Origin: Oligoflexales bacterium
GTDB taxonomy: Bacteria > Bdellovibrionota_B > Oligoflexia > Oligoflexales > RGVZ01
Assembly (NCBI GenBank): GCA_947494335.1
Contig: CANLUT010000001.1
Span: forward strand, 1,233,649 to 1,297,648
DNA length: 64,000 bases
Direction: 5' to 3'
Positions 47,911-57,424 of this stretch are shown here, piece by piece (the stretch's first letter is position 1; each line of letters begins with the position of its first letter). The translations under genes were made by a program, and so were the position numbers. Below the pieces are notes generated by a model. That model was not told the DNA's origin and did no database searches. It saw only the letters and a program-made list of their open reading frames with translations.

Positions 47911-47935
47911 CAAGCAAACAAATAAATTTTTTTGA

Positions 47936-48472
47936 TTAGTGGCCTTCGAATTCCATGAGCCAGCTGAGATCGTAGCGTGACAAGCGGGAAGCCCCTTGGA
48001 GCTCCGGAAGGTTCACCACAAAATGACAACCCACAACCTGACCACCCATCTTTTCGACAAGAGCCGCCACAGCGCCGGCTGTACCGCCAGTCGCCAGCAG
48101 GTCATCAATCACGAGACACCGCTCGGTAGGCTCGATGGCGTCATTATGAATCTGAATGCAGTCCTTACCATACTCAAGATCATATTCGATCTCTACGGTT
48201 GCTCCCGGCAGTTTGCCTTTTTTGCGGGCTAAAACCATTCCGCAACCAAGGCGCTCCGCAACAGCAGCACCGAAAATAAATCCCCGCGACTCAATCGCAA
48301 CGATCTTCTGGGGTTTGAGTTTGAAGGCACGTTCAGCTAGCAATTCAACAGACTTTTTTAGGCCCCAAGGATCAAGGATTAAACTGCTGACATCCCGAAA
48401 CATGATTCCTTGCTTCGGAAAATGTGGAATCGTTCGGACCAGAGATTTTAAACGAACGAGATCCTGAGTCAT
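47936..48472 (-). CDS. apt: Adenine phosphoribosyltransferase
   Basis: The 178-residue cytoplasmic enzyme converts adenine and PRPP to AMP (purine salvage). HFPKQGIMFRDVSSLILDP and IVAIESRGFIFGAAVAERLG are diagnostic, and the PRPP-binding loop is CLVIDDLLATGGTAGA. AGGAGA is 6 bases before the ATG. It lies downstream of the PBP gene on the same strand with a 79-base gap and may be expressed with it or alone. Confidence 0.96.
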   Translation of the reverse strand: MTQDLVRLKSLVRTIPHFPKQGIMFRDVSSLILDPWGLKKSVELLAERAFKLKPQKIVAIESRGFIFGAAVAERLGCGMVLARKKGKLPGATVEIEYDLEYGKDCIQIHNDAIEPTERCLVIDDLLATGGTAGAVAALVEKMGGQVVGCHFVVNLPELQGASRLSRYDLSWLMEFEGH

Positions 48473-48551
48473 GGGCTCTCTCCTAGCTGAAGTTTAGAGC
48501 CCCGTTTTTGTCAGAAAAACATCTTTAGCACAAGAGTTTTGACGGCATCAC

Positions 48552-51500
48552 CTACCACAAGTCGCCGTTATCAGGCTTTCCTTGGCCATCAGTATCTGTT
48601 TTCATTTGGCCACCGCCATCGCGTGCGCCCTCATCGGGAGCCCCGTTGGCCGCCCGACCTGTTTTTGATTCATTATCTTCACCTTTAATAACGCGCCCTT
48701 CATCGTCGAGAACATCGTCTGACTGTTTGGAAAGCTCGTTAGGCTTAAGCCCAGGAAGAAGCTGCGCATTAGCTGGTCCTTCGCCCTGATCCTGCGAAAC
48801 GTTGGCCTTATCGGAGACCTCAACTTTCGTGGGTGCTGCGGGCAAAGCAGAATCCTTCAACTCAGCCTTGAAGTTAAATGGGCTATAGAGACGCGCAACT
48901 CCGCCCTTGCCATCTCCCGGAACCCTGATGATGCCGCGCACCGTGTTGCCCACCGCAAATTCATTTTCAAAAGACTCTCCAGTCTTATCGATGTTGGTGG
49001 TGGCGAACACTTCATCGCCGTTCTCATTACCAGAGAAGACAATTCCCCGCGGTAAATCGACGTTGAGGGCTGCTGCTTTGTTGTCATATTTAATTGGCCA
49101 CTCGCCTCGCTTGACGACATTGATATCCAATTCATCAAGTTGATCACGATACTTCATGATATCAATCATGCCCTTGGCGTACTCAATCCAAGCCGGCAGC
49201 GCCCCTATGGCACCTGACACCTTGATTGCCCCGCGGCGCATCATCTTGTTCAAATCGTAGCCGACATACGACGCGATCGAATGGTAATGGCTGAAATCAA
49301 GGGGAGCGCCCTTGGCGGGAGGCACCGGAAAGAACCCCGCGAAATAAGCATTTGTATAATCGTTTGTGGTCCCTGTTTTCCCAAAGGCCTGAACGCGAAC
49401 TTTGGCAGATTCCGAAGACTTCACAGGACCTTTAGCTTGAGGATCCGCTGGAGCTGCCAAATCCACGTAAAGTTCACCGCGGGCACGACGACCGGTACCG
49501 TGAGTGACAACACGCTTCAAAATTTCCCGCATTTGATCCGAATACTCTGGAATGGAAACCATAGCTTCGCGACGCTTTGGTTCAAAGACCACCTCACCGA
49601 GACGATCTTCTATACGGCGAATGAAATTGATCTGATTCGGTGGGCCATTCTCGTAGAAACGGTAAATTTTACCCTCAACAAACGTCTGATAGATCTTTGC
49701 AACTTCAGCCGCAGTAACGTCATTGGTCCCAAGAGGAAATGACTGGACGGGATCCACTTTGCTTGTGACGCCCATCGCTTTGACCATCTCCGTTAAGTAG
49801 TTTAGGCCAAGGGCTATACGGAAGTCATGATGTTCGAAATATCGATTGAGATCATATGGTGTCGCTGCGTTCATGACAGACTGAAAATGATCCTCGACAC
49901 TCTTCTCAAGTCTCGTAAAATCCGCGGCCGGGAGAGTCCCATTCAGGCGAATTTCGCCCTTCTGAACCATTTCGTTGAGCCAAATCGCCTCCACATCAAG
50001 GGCATTGAGAGCCCGACCTTGAATGGTGGCTAATTTCTCAATGTAATCAAATCGCTCGGTGACAATCTTGGGACGTTCACCCTCCAGAACTGGCAGGTAT
50101 CCCAAAGCTGGCTTACTACCTTGAGTTGGCAAAACCCGGAAATTGGACCATGCTGCTTTCAGAGTCGGATCTGCCAGCGCACCCTCAGCTCCTTTTGACT
50201 GCACCCTAGCAGCGATCGCGTCAAAATCCGCCTCTGCCATTGAAGACAGAGTTTTCATACGTAAAAAATTGTTTTTCACGAGATTGATGCGAAGCGCATT
50301 CTCTAAAGGCGGCATATCTGCAGTGCCCTGCCGTGAATGCAATGCTTGCAGCTCGCCAATGTAGCCTTTACCCCACCACATTTTTTCGAGGGCGCGGATC
50401 ACATCGTTACCGCCTTTGAAGACGAGATCAGGCGTGACGTCTTCAATGGCTCGCTTGAGTTGGAACTCCTTCACGCCATCGTTGTCCAGCTGAACTCCAG
50501 TAGCCTTGGCAACACGAAAGTGAAAATCGGGGGCGCTTTCTCCAGGCTTCGGAGCAAGGTCCATCTGCGCCATCAAGTCTTTGAATTGCTCCAAATTCAG
50601 CTTATCGACAAGGCGATTGGCCAAGGCAACAGATGCCAAGTTTTCCGACGTCGTGCCGGACCATACCATACTGGCACTTCGGTAGGGGCTGATATGATCA
50701 GGACGAGGGAAATAAAATCTAGCCTGATAAGGGAAAATTTGACGTTCGTTGTCGACGATATCCAATATGTTCCAACCAAGCTGCATCGCTGCATAGTAAA
50801 CAACTGACTTAAATACGGATCCCGGCTGACGACGAGCAAATACGGCTCGGTTAAATCCAATAGTGTCAAACCCGCTAACGGCGACCCGAACTTCTCCTTT
50901 GTCCAAAGCAACTAATCCACCATTGACCTTTGGTGTTTTCTGCAGCTCAAGGATCGCTTCGTGCTTGTCCTTGTCGTATTCTTTGACCTCAACAAAGATC
51001 ACATCGTCGCGCTTGATAGTTTGAAGTAATTTTTTGAGCTGAACTTCATGTCCTTGCTGCAATGGCAAATCCAACAACTTGGCATAACGAACCAGAGCCT
51101 CGTAAGGCACAATACCGGAGCTCAATCCGAAGGACACTTTCAGATGCGCATCCTTCTTTTCGTTTCCTTTGATCTCCTCGACCTTCCCGTAGTAGAACTG
51201 GTTGACCTCGAGATCACGCAGACGCCTGAAGTTCTCTGCCTTTTCCGGCTGAAAACCAGCTAGAATTGTCTCCAGTCGGCTCAGGTTACGCCGCATGCCA
51301 AGCTGAGCGCGCTCCTGCAATTTGCAATCGATGGTTGTGAAAATTTTTAGACCCGCATTATTAAGTTCATCCACCGTTTCAATGCCCAGGATGTCCATCA
51401 CTTCCTTCTGGCTCACCTGATTGCGAATCAAACTAACCAGCGCCACCTCACTTGAGCGAAAGCTTCCGCGATTAAACGGAACGGGCCGCTCAAAGGCCTC

Positions 51501-52286
51501 TTTGAACTCTTCTTGAGATAACCAGCCTTGTTCATACATGCGCTTTAACACGTAGTTTTTTCGATCAAAAGCGTCGCGAACCGCTTGTTCACGGCGCTCT
51601 TTCGTATACTTCAAGTACGGGTCGTACTTGGATGGGCCCTTCACGCTACCCGCAATAAAGGCCGACTCGACGACATCCAAATCTGCAACTTCCTTGTTGA
51701 AGTAGTACTTCGCCGCAATTCCGATTCCGGAGCCGTTGCCTGAGACGTGAAATTGGTTCAAATAAAACTCAAGAATTTGCTGTTTGCTGTAAAGCTTTTC
51801 TAGCTGTAGCGCTGCAATCGCCTCGTTAATTTTACGACGCAGAGAGTATTCCCAGTCATCCATAATGTTTTTAACAGTCTGCTGGGTCAGTGTTGACCCT
51901 CCGCGGAACTTTCCAGTCTTTAAGCCTTCAGCAATGGCTTTGAAAATTGCCTGTGGATCAACTCCTCCGTGGGAGAAAAAGTTTTTATCCTCTGCGGCCA
52001 CAAGAGCGTTCACCATGTGCTTAGGAATTTCTTCGATACTGACATAGCGCCGGTGCTCGTTACTGAAAAAGCTACCGATGGGTGTTGACTCATCGAGACA
52101 GTAAACTGTCGTTTCCTCATTGATGCGCGCCATAATAGTGGTCTTCTTCAGGTGCGAATCATCGCCAAACCAAACACTGAACAAAATGACTGACGTAACG
52201 CCCAGACCACCACCAATGGCCCCCACCACACCCGTGATGGCCGTCCACGCAGAAACATTTAAGAATTTGTTTTCAAAAATGCGCAT
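48552..52286 (-). CDS. Class A penicillin-binding protein with enlarged transpeptidase domain
   Basis: From ATG 52286 (GGAG 5 bases upstream) the protein has 1244 residues; a start 16 codons earlier is possible. It has a membrane anchor (about 13-40) and a GT51 glycosyltransferase domain (about 85-270) with catalytic Glu99 in AAEDKNFFSHGGVD and GGSTLTQQ. The transpeptidase domain shows SVFK (Ser490-Lys493), SEN (547-549) and KTGTT at about 970. It should polymerise and cross-link peptidoglycan. The serine-to-KTG distance is about 480 residues, while about 190 is usual, so about 290 residues are inserted. The C-terminus is a charged low-complexity tail rich in Asp, Gly and Lys. Confidence 0.93.
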   Translation of the reverse strand: MRIFENKFLNVSAWTAITGVVGAIGGGLGVTSVILFSVWFGDDSHLKKTTIMARINEETTVYCLDESTPIGSFFSNEHRRYVSIEEIPKHMVNALVAAEDKNFFSHGGVDPQAIFKAIAEGLKTGKFRGGSTLTQQTVKNIMDDWEYSLRRKINEAIAALQLEKLYSKQQILEFYLNQFHVSGNGSGIGIAAKYYFNKEVADLDVVESAFIAGSVKGPSKYDPYLKYTKERREQAVRDAFDRKNYVLKRMYEQGWLSQEEFKEAFERPVPFNRGSFRSSEVALVSLIRNQVSQKEVMDILGIETVDELNNAGLKIFTTIDCKLQERAQLGMRRNLSRLETILAGFQPEKAENFRRLRDLEVNQFYYGKVEEIKGNEKKDAHLKVSFGLSSGIVPYEALVRYAKLLDLPLQQGHEVQLKKLLQTIKRDDVIFVEVKEYDKDKHEAILELQKTPKVNGGLVALDKGEVRVAVSGFDTIGFNRAVFARRQPGSVFKSVVYYAAMQLGWNILDIVDNERQIFPYQARFYFPRPDHISPYRSASMVWSGTTSENLASVALANRLVDKLNLEQFKDLMAQMDLAPKPGESAPDFHFRVAKATGVQLDNDGVKEFQLKRAIEDVTPDLVFKGGNDVIRALEKMWWGKGYIGELQALHSRQGTADMPPLENALRINLVKNNFLRMKTLSSMAEADFDAIAARVQSKGAEGALADPTLKAAWSNFRVLPTQGSKPALGYLPVLEGERPKIVTERFDYIEKLATIQGRALNALDVEAIWLNEMVQKGEIRLNGTLPAADFTRLEKSVEDHFQSVMNAATPYDLNRYFEHHDFRIALGLNYLTEMVKAMGVTSKVDPVQSFPLGTNDVTAAEVAKIYQTFVEGKIYRFYENGPPNQINFIRRIEDRLGEVVFEPKRREAMVSIPEYSDQMREILKRVVTHGTGRRARGELYVDLAAPADPQAKGPVKSSESAKVRVQAFGKTGTTNDYTNAYFAGFFPVPPAKGAPLDFSHYHSIASYVGYDLNKMMRRGAIKVSGAIGALPAWIEYAKGMIDIMKYRDQLDELDINVVKRGEWPIKYDNKAAALNVDLPRGIVFSGNENGDEVFATTNIDKTGESFENEFAVGNTVRGIIRVPGDGKGGVARLYSPFNFKAELKDSALPAAPTKVEVSDKANVSQDQGEGPANAQLLPGLKPNELSKQSDDVLDDEGRVIKGEDNESKTGRAANGAPDEGARDGGGQMKTDTDGQGKPDNGDLW

Positions 52287-52470
52287 AGCCACTCCAAACA
52301 TGTACCCAACATTGCTCTTACATTCTATCACCACCCGCCGTGGAACTACTAGTTTCCCATCAAGAATTTCAGGGTGTTAGACCTCTTAACAAGGGCACTC
52401 CTGCCTTGATTTTGCCCTTTACGGGTGCGGCTGGTCATCGTATAAGAAGCACCTCTTTGAGGTGACTCCA

Positions 52471-53181
52471 ATGCTATTTCCAAGCCTTACAAACCGTGAG
52501 GGACGCCCATTTGATCAGGTACAGCTGACAGGCATGCTGATGAGCTGTGTGATTGGCATTTACCCATCGGAGCGAACCCGCAAGCAACCGGTAACCGTCG
52601 ATATGTGCCTATATCTCGACACCAGGCGGGCTGCCGAGAGCGCCAACATTCATGACACCATTGATTACGGCGGCGCCGTCAAAGAAATTGCTTTTATCCT
52701 TGAGTACTGCGAGTTTCAGCTTATTGAGACCGCCGTAGAGGCGGTTTGCCGGCATTTTTTGAGGACTTATCAAGCGGATCACTGCCTGCCCACGGTTGAC
52801 GCCGTAATGGTTCGAATCAGTAAGCCCAGCGCCCTGACTCACGGCATCGTCCCATCCGTACAAGTCTTGCGCCGTCGTGATGATTACCCCATGCAATCCG
52901 AGAAAGTCTCATGCGGCAGCATTTACAAGATTCACAGCGCTTCCGACTCCAGTCTGCACATGCTTTTAGCGAGTGGCGACGCCCCAATTATTGTGAGGGA
53001 TCTGCTTCCAAATGCCGAGACCATCCTGCCCTTTGGCCGATGGACCTTGGATGGCACACCCATCAAAAGCAGAACCCCTGTCACCTTAGCTGACGCTACA
53101 TCCAAAGTATTGCAAGACACCTCGGCTGGCGCCAATCAGCCACGGTTGCTACTCATTCAAGGTCGCCCCCCCGTTAGGTAG
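52471..53181 (+). CDS. Dihydroneopterin aldolase-like (FolB) protein with C-terminal extension
   Basis: The 236-residue protein starts at ATG 52471, with GAGG 8 bases upstream; GTG 52462 overlaps that site. Residues of about 14-135 match FolB: CVIGIYPSERTRKQPVTVDMCLYLD with the expected Glu34, IDYGGAVKEIAFILEYCEFQLIETAVEAVC, and VRISKPSALTHG with Lys118. FolB cleaves dihydroneopterin to hydroxymethyl-dihydropterin in folate synthesis. Residues 140-236 are an extension that I cannot assign, which the usual about 120-residue enzymes lack. It has a cupin-like feel (HMLLASGDAPIIV) but no clear motif. It is divergent from the PBP gene. Confidence 0.8.
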   Translation: MLFPSLTNREGRPFDQVQLTGMLMSCVIGIYPSERTRKQPVTVDMCLYLDTRRAAESANIHDTIDYGGAVKEIAFILEYCEFQLIETAVEAVCRHFLRTYQADHCLPTVDAVMVRISKPSALTHGIVPSVQVLRRRDDYPMQSEKVSCGSIYKIHSASDSSLHMLLASGDAPIIVRDLLPNAETILPFGRWTLDGTPIKSRTPVTLADATSKVLQDTSAGANQPRLLLIQGRPPVR

Positions 53182-53265
53182 ACTGTGCCCATTTCTGCGA
53201 AGTTTCCGGCCTTTTAAAATTTAAGAGTGAGTCACCACACTCTTGTGCAAGGCAGGACAGTCATC

Positions 53266-54357
53266 ATGCGGCAAGTTCGAACAACTTGGTTATTAGCCAT
53301 TACGGCCATCATCAATCTATTTTCCCATTCAAACATTTCTTACGCGCGAAGCTTGATCTCAGTAGCTGATATCGCAGAGCAATCCATACCAGGTGTTGTT
53401 AACATTCGGACTACGCAGTATGTCCCAAACAAGGATCCCGCTCTGGATCTCTATCAATTTTTTTTGAACGGAAGGCCGCCACAGAATCAGTCAACGCACG
53501 CCGTTGGTAGTGGTGTCATCATCAACAAGCAAGGACACGTTCTTACCAACGCACACGTTATTGAAAACGCCAGTGTCATTGAAATATTGCTGGCAAAGAA
53601 CAAGCAAAAACTTCGCGCCAAAGTGCTGGGCGTGGACCCAAAGACAGACCTAGCCCTGCTAAAAATGGACGGTAATGTCCCCGTGACGCCCCTTGATCTT
53701 GGCGATAGTGATGCCTTGCGCGTGGGTGATGCCGTAATCGCCATTGGAAATCCTTTTGGTTACTCCCACACAGTGACCTCCGGAATTATCTCGGCCAAAG
53801 GACGAGTCATTGGAACAGGCCCCTACGACAACTTTTTGCAAACGGACGCCTCTATTCACCCCGGCAATAGCGGCGGCCCACTACTGGATATTCGCGGACG
53901 CGTGATCGGTATCAATACCGCTGTCAGCAGCGAGGGATCAGGAATTGGGTTTGCCATTCCCATCAACATTGCAAAACAAATCTCGAAGGACCTTGTAGCC
54001 TATGGAAAGCCAAAGCGCCCCTGGCTTGGTATGGTCGGAAAAAATATATTATCTGCGGACGAAATCGAATCAGGTCGAGCTGGTGATGGAGGCGTCCACG
54101 GCATCATCGTCTCAAATCTTGTGGTTGATGCACCAGCTCACCGCGCAGGCCTCAGAATTGGCGATATCGTACTCAATGCAGACGACAGAAAGATTACTGA
54201 CCTCAACCAATTCCAAAGACTACTAGGCACCAAGCAACCCAACGGCAAGGTAAAGCTAAAGATTTACCGCCGTGGTAAAGGCTACCTGCATGCCACCGTC
54301 GCCCTGGAAGAAACCCCGAAGGCAGATGAGCTACCACAGGAGCGAGATTTATTTTAA
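53266..54357 (+). CDS. DegP/HtrA-like trypsin-type serine protease
   Basis: The 363-residue protein starts at ATG 53266 with AGGA upstream. It has a signal peptide (to about residue 27, YAR), a trypsin-like domain (about 30-245) with triad His97 (NAHVIENA), Asp128 (TDLALLKM) and Ser202 (GNSGGPLL), and one PDZ domain (about 265-345). A single PDZ places it with DegS/HtrA-type members. The last 15 residues are charged. It should act in the periplasm on misfolded proteins or as a regulatory protease. The next gene is a glycosyltransferase. Confidence 0.94.
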   Translation: MRQVRTTWLLAITAIINLFSHSNISYARSLISVADIAEQSIPGVVNIRTTQYVPNKDPALDLYQFFLNGRPPQNQSTHAVGSGVIINKQGHVLTNAHVIENASVIEILLAKNKQKLRAKVLGVDPKTDLALLKMDGNVPVTPLDLGDSDALRVGDAVIAIGNPFGYSHTVTSGIISAKGRVIGTGPYDNFLQTDASIHPGNSGGPLLDIRGRVIGINTAVSSEGSGIGFAIPINIAKQISKDLVAYGKPKRPWLGMVGKNILSADEIESGRAGDGGVHGIIVSNLVVDAPAHRAGLRIGDIVLNADDRKITDLNQFQRLLGTKQPNGKVKLKIYRRGKGYLHATVALEETPKADELPQERDLF

Positions 54358-54444
54358 CGAGCTGGATAAGCCAGTGCTTCACCCAAATTTTTGCGCTACA
54401 CTCCGGCCTTACATAGATGTCTGCGGAGCAAAGAGTCATTTTTC

Positions 54445-55602
54445 ATGGAAAAACCTCGAGTCGATTTTTTGGTTCAATGGCAGAGCCTTGTTGCTCCGCC
54501 CTATAGAACCATCTGGCGGCAGCTGCAAAATCACGCTGGCTGGCGCGTCACCATGATCGCACCAGAAAAATTTCGCGAAGGAGGCATGCAGGAACTCTTA
54601 TGTGCGCCTAATGACCAGCGCAATCCTCCGTTGATCACACTGCCCGTAAAACGCTGGCACACGCAGGTCGTTTGGTTTCAAGGCCTATCCGCACAGCTAA
54701 GTAAGTGGCTAAAGACACCGGCTCAGAAAAAATTATTCCTGTGTTTTGCAGAACCCTATGCTGTCACAGCATTATTTGGCTGGCTCTCGTTGGTGATGGC
54801 ACGCTTTTTCTCATTCAGCAGATCTTCGCGTCCATTGTTTTTACTGTTCGCATTTCAGAACATCTACAAACACTTTCCCTGGCCAATCCGCCTTGTTCAG
54901 TCGTTAATGTTTAGAGTCTGTGATGCTATTTTTGTACCGGGCGTAGAGCACGAGGATGTCTTGCGCAAGCACGGCTATCGCGGGCGCTGCATTCGCTTTC
55001 CGATGTGGGTTGATGAGTCTTTATATTACTCTGCTTCAAAGTCTAATGACGCAAAAATCAGGATTGGCTACGCAGGAAGTTTTCTTCCAGAAAAAGGAAT
55101 CACACAGGTTCTAGACGCTTTATTAAAGCATCCAGAAGCAATTCAAGATTGCGCATTCGACATTGCCGGCGGCGGCCAGCTGCGTGACGAAATTGTTCTA
55201 AAAGTTGATCAGCTTAAAAACGTGGGCGTTGATGCAAATTTTCTCGGCTCAGTCGCGATCGAAAAAATGCCTGATTTTTATCGCTCTCTTGATCTCCTTA
55301 TTGTCCCGAGTTTGACGGCAAGCCACTGGAAGGAACAATTTGGCCGCGTCATCATTGAAGCGATGGCTTGTGGCTGTTTAGTCATTGGCTCTAACTCAGG
55401 AGAGATACCTTTCGTCATTGCCGATGAGCGGCGGATATTTCCCGAAGGAAACATGAAAGCCATGCTCACAGTTATGCAGCGGGCTTTGCTAGATATCAAA
55501 GGAGAGCGTCATTTAATTCGCGAGCAGGTGTCAGCAATAGCGAGCAAGAAATATGGTGACTACAATGTGGCATCAGCGTTGGCTGCAAGTCTTGAGACTT
55601 AA
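54445..55602 (+). CDS. GT4-family glycosyltransferase
   Basis: The 385-residue protein starts at ATG 54445; 54391 is an alternative. The C-terminal half has the GT-B fold pattern RIGYAGSFLPEKGITQVLDALLKHP and the EQFGRVIIEAMACGCLVI motif (E-x7-E) with NSGEIPFVI, diagnostic of GT4 retaining enzymes. The N-terminal half has two hydrophobic stretches (LFGWLSLVMARFFSFS, LFLLFAFQNIYKHFPW) that may associate with the membrane. It likely transfers a nucleotide-sugar unit in polysaccharide or glycolipid synthesis. It stands outside any obvious polysaccharide cluster. Confidence 0.88.
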   Translation: MEKPRVDFLVQWQSLVAPPYRTIWRQLQNHAGWRVTMIAPEKFREGGMQELLCAPNDQRNPPLITLPVKRWHTQVVWFQGLSAQLSKWLKTPAQKKLFLCFAEPYAVTALFGWLSLVMARFFSFSRSSRPLFLLFAFQNIYKHFPWPIRLVQSLMFRVCDAIFVPGVEHEDVLRKHGYRGRCIRFPMWVDESLYYSASKSNDAKIRIGYAGSFLPEKGITQVLDALLKHPEAIQDCAFDIAGGGQLRDEIVLKVDQLKNVGVDANFLGSVAIEKMPDFYRSLDLLIVPSLTASHWKEQFGRVIIEAMACGCLVIGSNSGEIPFVIADERRIFPEGNMKAMLTVMQRALLDIKGERHLIREQVSAIASKKYGDYNVASALAASLET

Positions 55603-55613
55603 AGTAAATTTTA

Positions 55614-55644
55614 AGGGGCTACGATCCCGGATCAGGTGGCCCCT
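55614..55644. terminator. Possible bidirectional terminator hairpin
   Basis: AGGGGC and GCCCCT can pair around a 19-base loop in the short convergent gap between the glycosyltransferase and the lipoprotein gene. AT-rich sequence flanks it but there is no long T-run, so the call is weak. Confidence 0.3.
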
Positions 55645-55653
55645 ATTTCTGAA

Positions 55654-56385
55654 TCATTTAAACATCTCAATTGCAGAGCCGTCTGCTTTGCGTAGGGTCA
55701 TCGCATCCTGATCACTACATTCCCTACCTTTCTGACTAACCGATAAACTTCCCCAGGGGAAGTTCCAACAACCATCCGACCCCATTATACGTGAGCTAAT
55801 TGCACTGAATGCCGGGGGGACTTGTCCCTTTGTTGAGCAGCGTGGCGCTGATCCTTGACCACTTGCCCCGTCACCAAAGTAGCAAACACTGGCAGGCACT
55901 AACTTATATTTGGCGACGTTGATTGCACGGCAAGTCAGTTGGCCATTTTTATTACCAATCAAAATTTCGTTAGCTCCACAGCTTCCATTACGCTCTACTT
56001 CCGCTCCCTGCAAGATGTCGTTAGCTGGAAGCGGACAACACGCCATGGTACCGAAGGTGACCCTGCTGGTGGGATCGTCGATGCCAAACACGCCATAATT
56101 TTCTGGACAATTTTTGGCACCGGAAGCTCCCTCAAGAGTTTGCGCATTACACTTTTTAGGTACAAGTTGACCGGTTCCGCCACCATCACTAGTCAAGCCC
56201 GGTTGATTTGGCGGAGTTTCCCCACCAGTCGGAGGCACCCCAGTGGGAGGTGGGTCTTTTTTAGGTGGAACTTTTTTTGTGAAGTTGGAGCCCGAGTCGC
56301 CACTGAATTCCGAATTTGCACATGAATAAACTCCGGCAGACAAAAGACTTAAAGCAAGAAACATAATGTTAAATGACGGCTTCAT
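55654..56385 (-). CDS. Proline-rich-linker lipoprotein, cysteine-rich domain
   Basis: The 243-residue protein has a lipobox VYSC (Cys22) and begins its mature form as CANSEFSGDSG, close to CADGDFSG of the lipoprotein at 40044. Residues of about 35-65 are a Pro/Gly/Lys linker. The C-terminal about 160 residues hold about ten cysteines (KKCNAQ, KNCPENYG, ACCPLP, GSCGANE, LTCRAIN, VCYFGDG, PRCST, GCWNFPWG, ECSDQD), so the domain is probably disulfide-bonded. Family unknown. Confidence 0.7.
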   Translation of the reverse strand: MKPSFNIMFLALSLLSAGVYSCANSEFSGDSGSNFTKKVPPKKDPPPTGVPPTGGETPPNQPGLTSDGGGTGQLVPKKCNAQTLEGASGAKNCPENYGVFGIDDPTSRVTFGTMACCPLPANDILQGAEVERNGSCGANEILIGNKNGQLTCRAINVAKYKLVPASVCYFGDGASGQGSAPRCSTKGQVPPAFSAISSRIMGSDGCWNFPWGSLSVSQKGRECSDQDAMTLRKADGSAIEMFK

Positions 56386-56647
56386 ACGGCGTCCTCCAAC
56401 AAAACGTATCGGCAGCTACCAAGGCGTACTTGAAGAAATGTGAGGAATCCCGAATTTTCCATTAATTTTAGAAGCTTGTGAACGTATTCTGGCGCTCTTT
56501 AGCAATCAAAAGCTATCAAGTGCTTTTTTCAAGGCTGAAAACTGACGCACGCAACCAATGCCGCTTGCGCCCCCGGCGTGCGAAAGCGCTCCGGCAACCA
56601 CGCTGCCGCCACTTGCGCATCCTCAACCACCCTAGACTCACTGTAAG

Positions 56648-57424
56648 TCATGAGAACGGCATCTCGACAAACGATGTCTTTGACCCGAAGAAACCAGCCC
56701 AATCCGGCCAACTAAGACCTGAGCGATTTGTCCCATCGATGGATACCGCGGCAAGTAAGGAAAACCATTTGTAGCGCGCGTAAAGCCAGACTTGGACTGC
56801 CATCATTTCAGGGTCTGGGTGCTGAAATAGCGGGTTTGCCAGAAGGCGTCCCTTGCGACGAAAGCGTGCCCGATTAGTTACTCCGTTATAGCGCGGACTA
56901 CTGAAGTACCATGATCGTTGCATATTCGTGTCTTGCCCCCAAGCCGCTAGGGAGCCACGCCAGCTGTCATAAACAATTTGAGCGTAGGCCGACTTTCTTG
57001 CTGACGCCGGTGCTGATGTTCCGCCATTTCTAAACATCGTCGGCAGACGGGCGTTGTCTAAATCCGCAGCTATTCCTAGTTTACCATCGCATGTTTGGAT
57101 AATAAAATTCGTCATACCTTCTGGTGATAGATTGTAATCAGCTAGTAGTTGTTGGTGTGTAGCTATGGTCATCCCCAAAATCCTGGATGAGGCGTTTCCT
57201 GAACCAAAATAACTGGGACACATCGGAATATCATAGCCACCATCTGAAACCAGAGAGCCAGGATTTGAAAAATTGAGAATCCTCCCTGTGAGGGCATCTT
57301 TCTGGAATTGGTTATTTTGAAAATGTGCCAGTTTAATCCACAAGTCATTTTGCCCGCAGACCACTTGAGCAAACCATTTTTTGCCGATGGGATGTACTCT
57401 CACTAACCTGATCATCGTCGACAA
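56648..57424 (-). CDS. Unrecognised protein, possibly a gene remnant
   Basis: The frame is 258 residues from a TTG; ATG 57415 is close by. No ribosome site is clear and no signal peptide is present. The sequence has aromatic and Asn/Gly-rich stretches such as GGYDIPMCPSYFGSGNASS and WRGSLAAWGQDTNMQRSWYFS, which look like an exported domain that has lost its N-terminus. The surrounding region also holds two short overlapping frames on the same strand. I cannot name a family. A real cytoplasmic gene remains possible. Confidence 0.4.
   Translation of the reverse strand: MSTMIRLVRVHPIGKKWFAQVVCGQNDLWIKLAHFQNNQFQKDALTGRILNFSNPGSLVSDGGYDIPMCPSYFGSGNASSRILGMTIATHQQLLADYNLSPEGMTNFIIQTCDGKLGIAADLDNARLPTMFRNGGTSAPASARKSAYAQIVYDSWRGSLAAWGQDTNMQRSWYFSSPRYNGVTNRARFRRKGRLLANPLFQHPDPEMMAVQVWLYARYKWFSLLAAVSIDGTNRSGLSWPDWAGFFGSKTSFVEMPFS

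Noticed and set aside
55939-56325. 128-codon plus-strand frame inside the lipoprotein gene at 55654
   Set aside because: It is antisense to a gene with a good lipobox and many conserved-looking cysteines.
56478-56774. 98-codon plus-strand frame opposite the unrecognised gene
   Set aside because: It is Arg/Pro-rich with no signal or motif, and it overlaps the end of the minus-strand frame at 56648.
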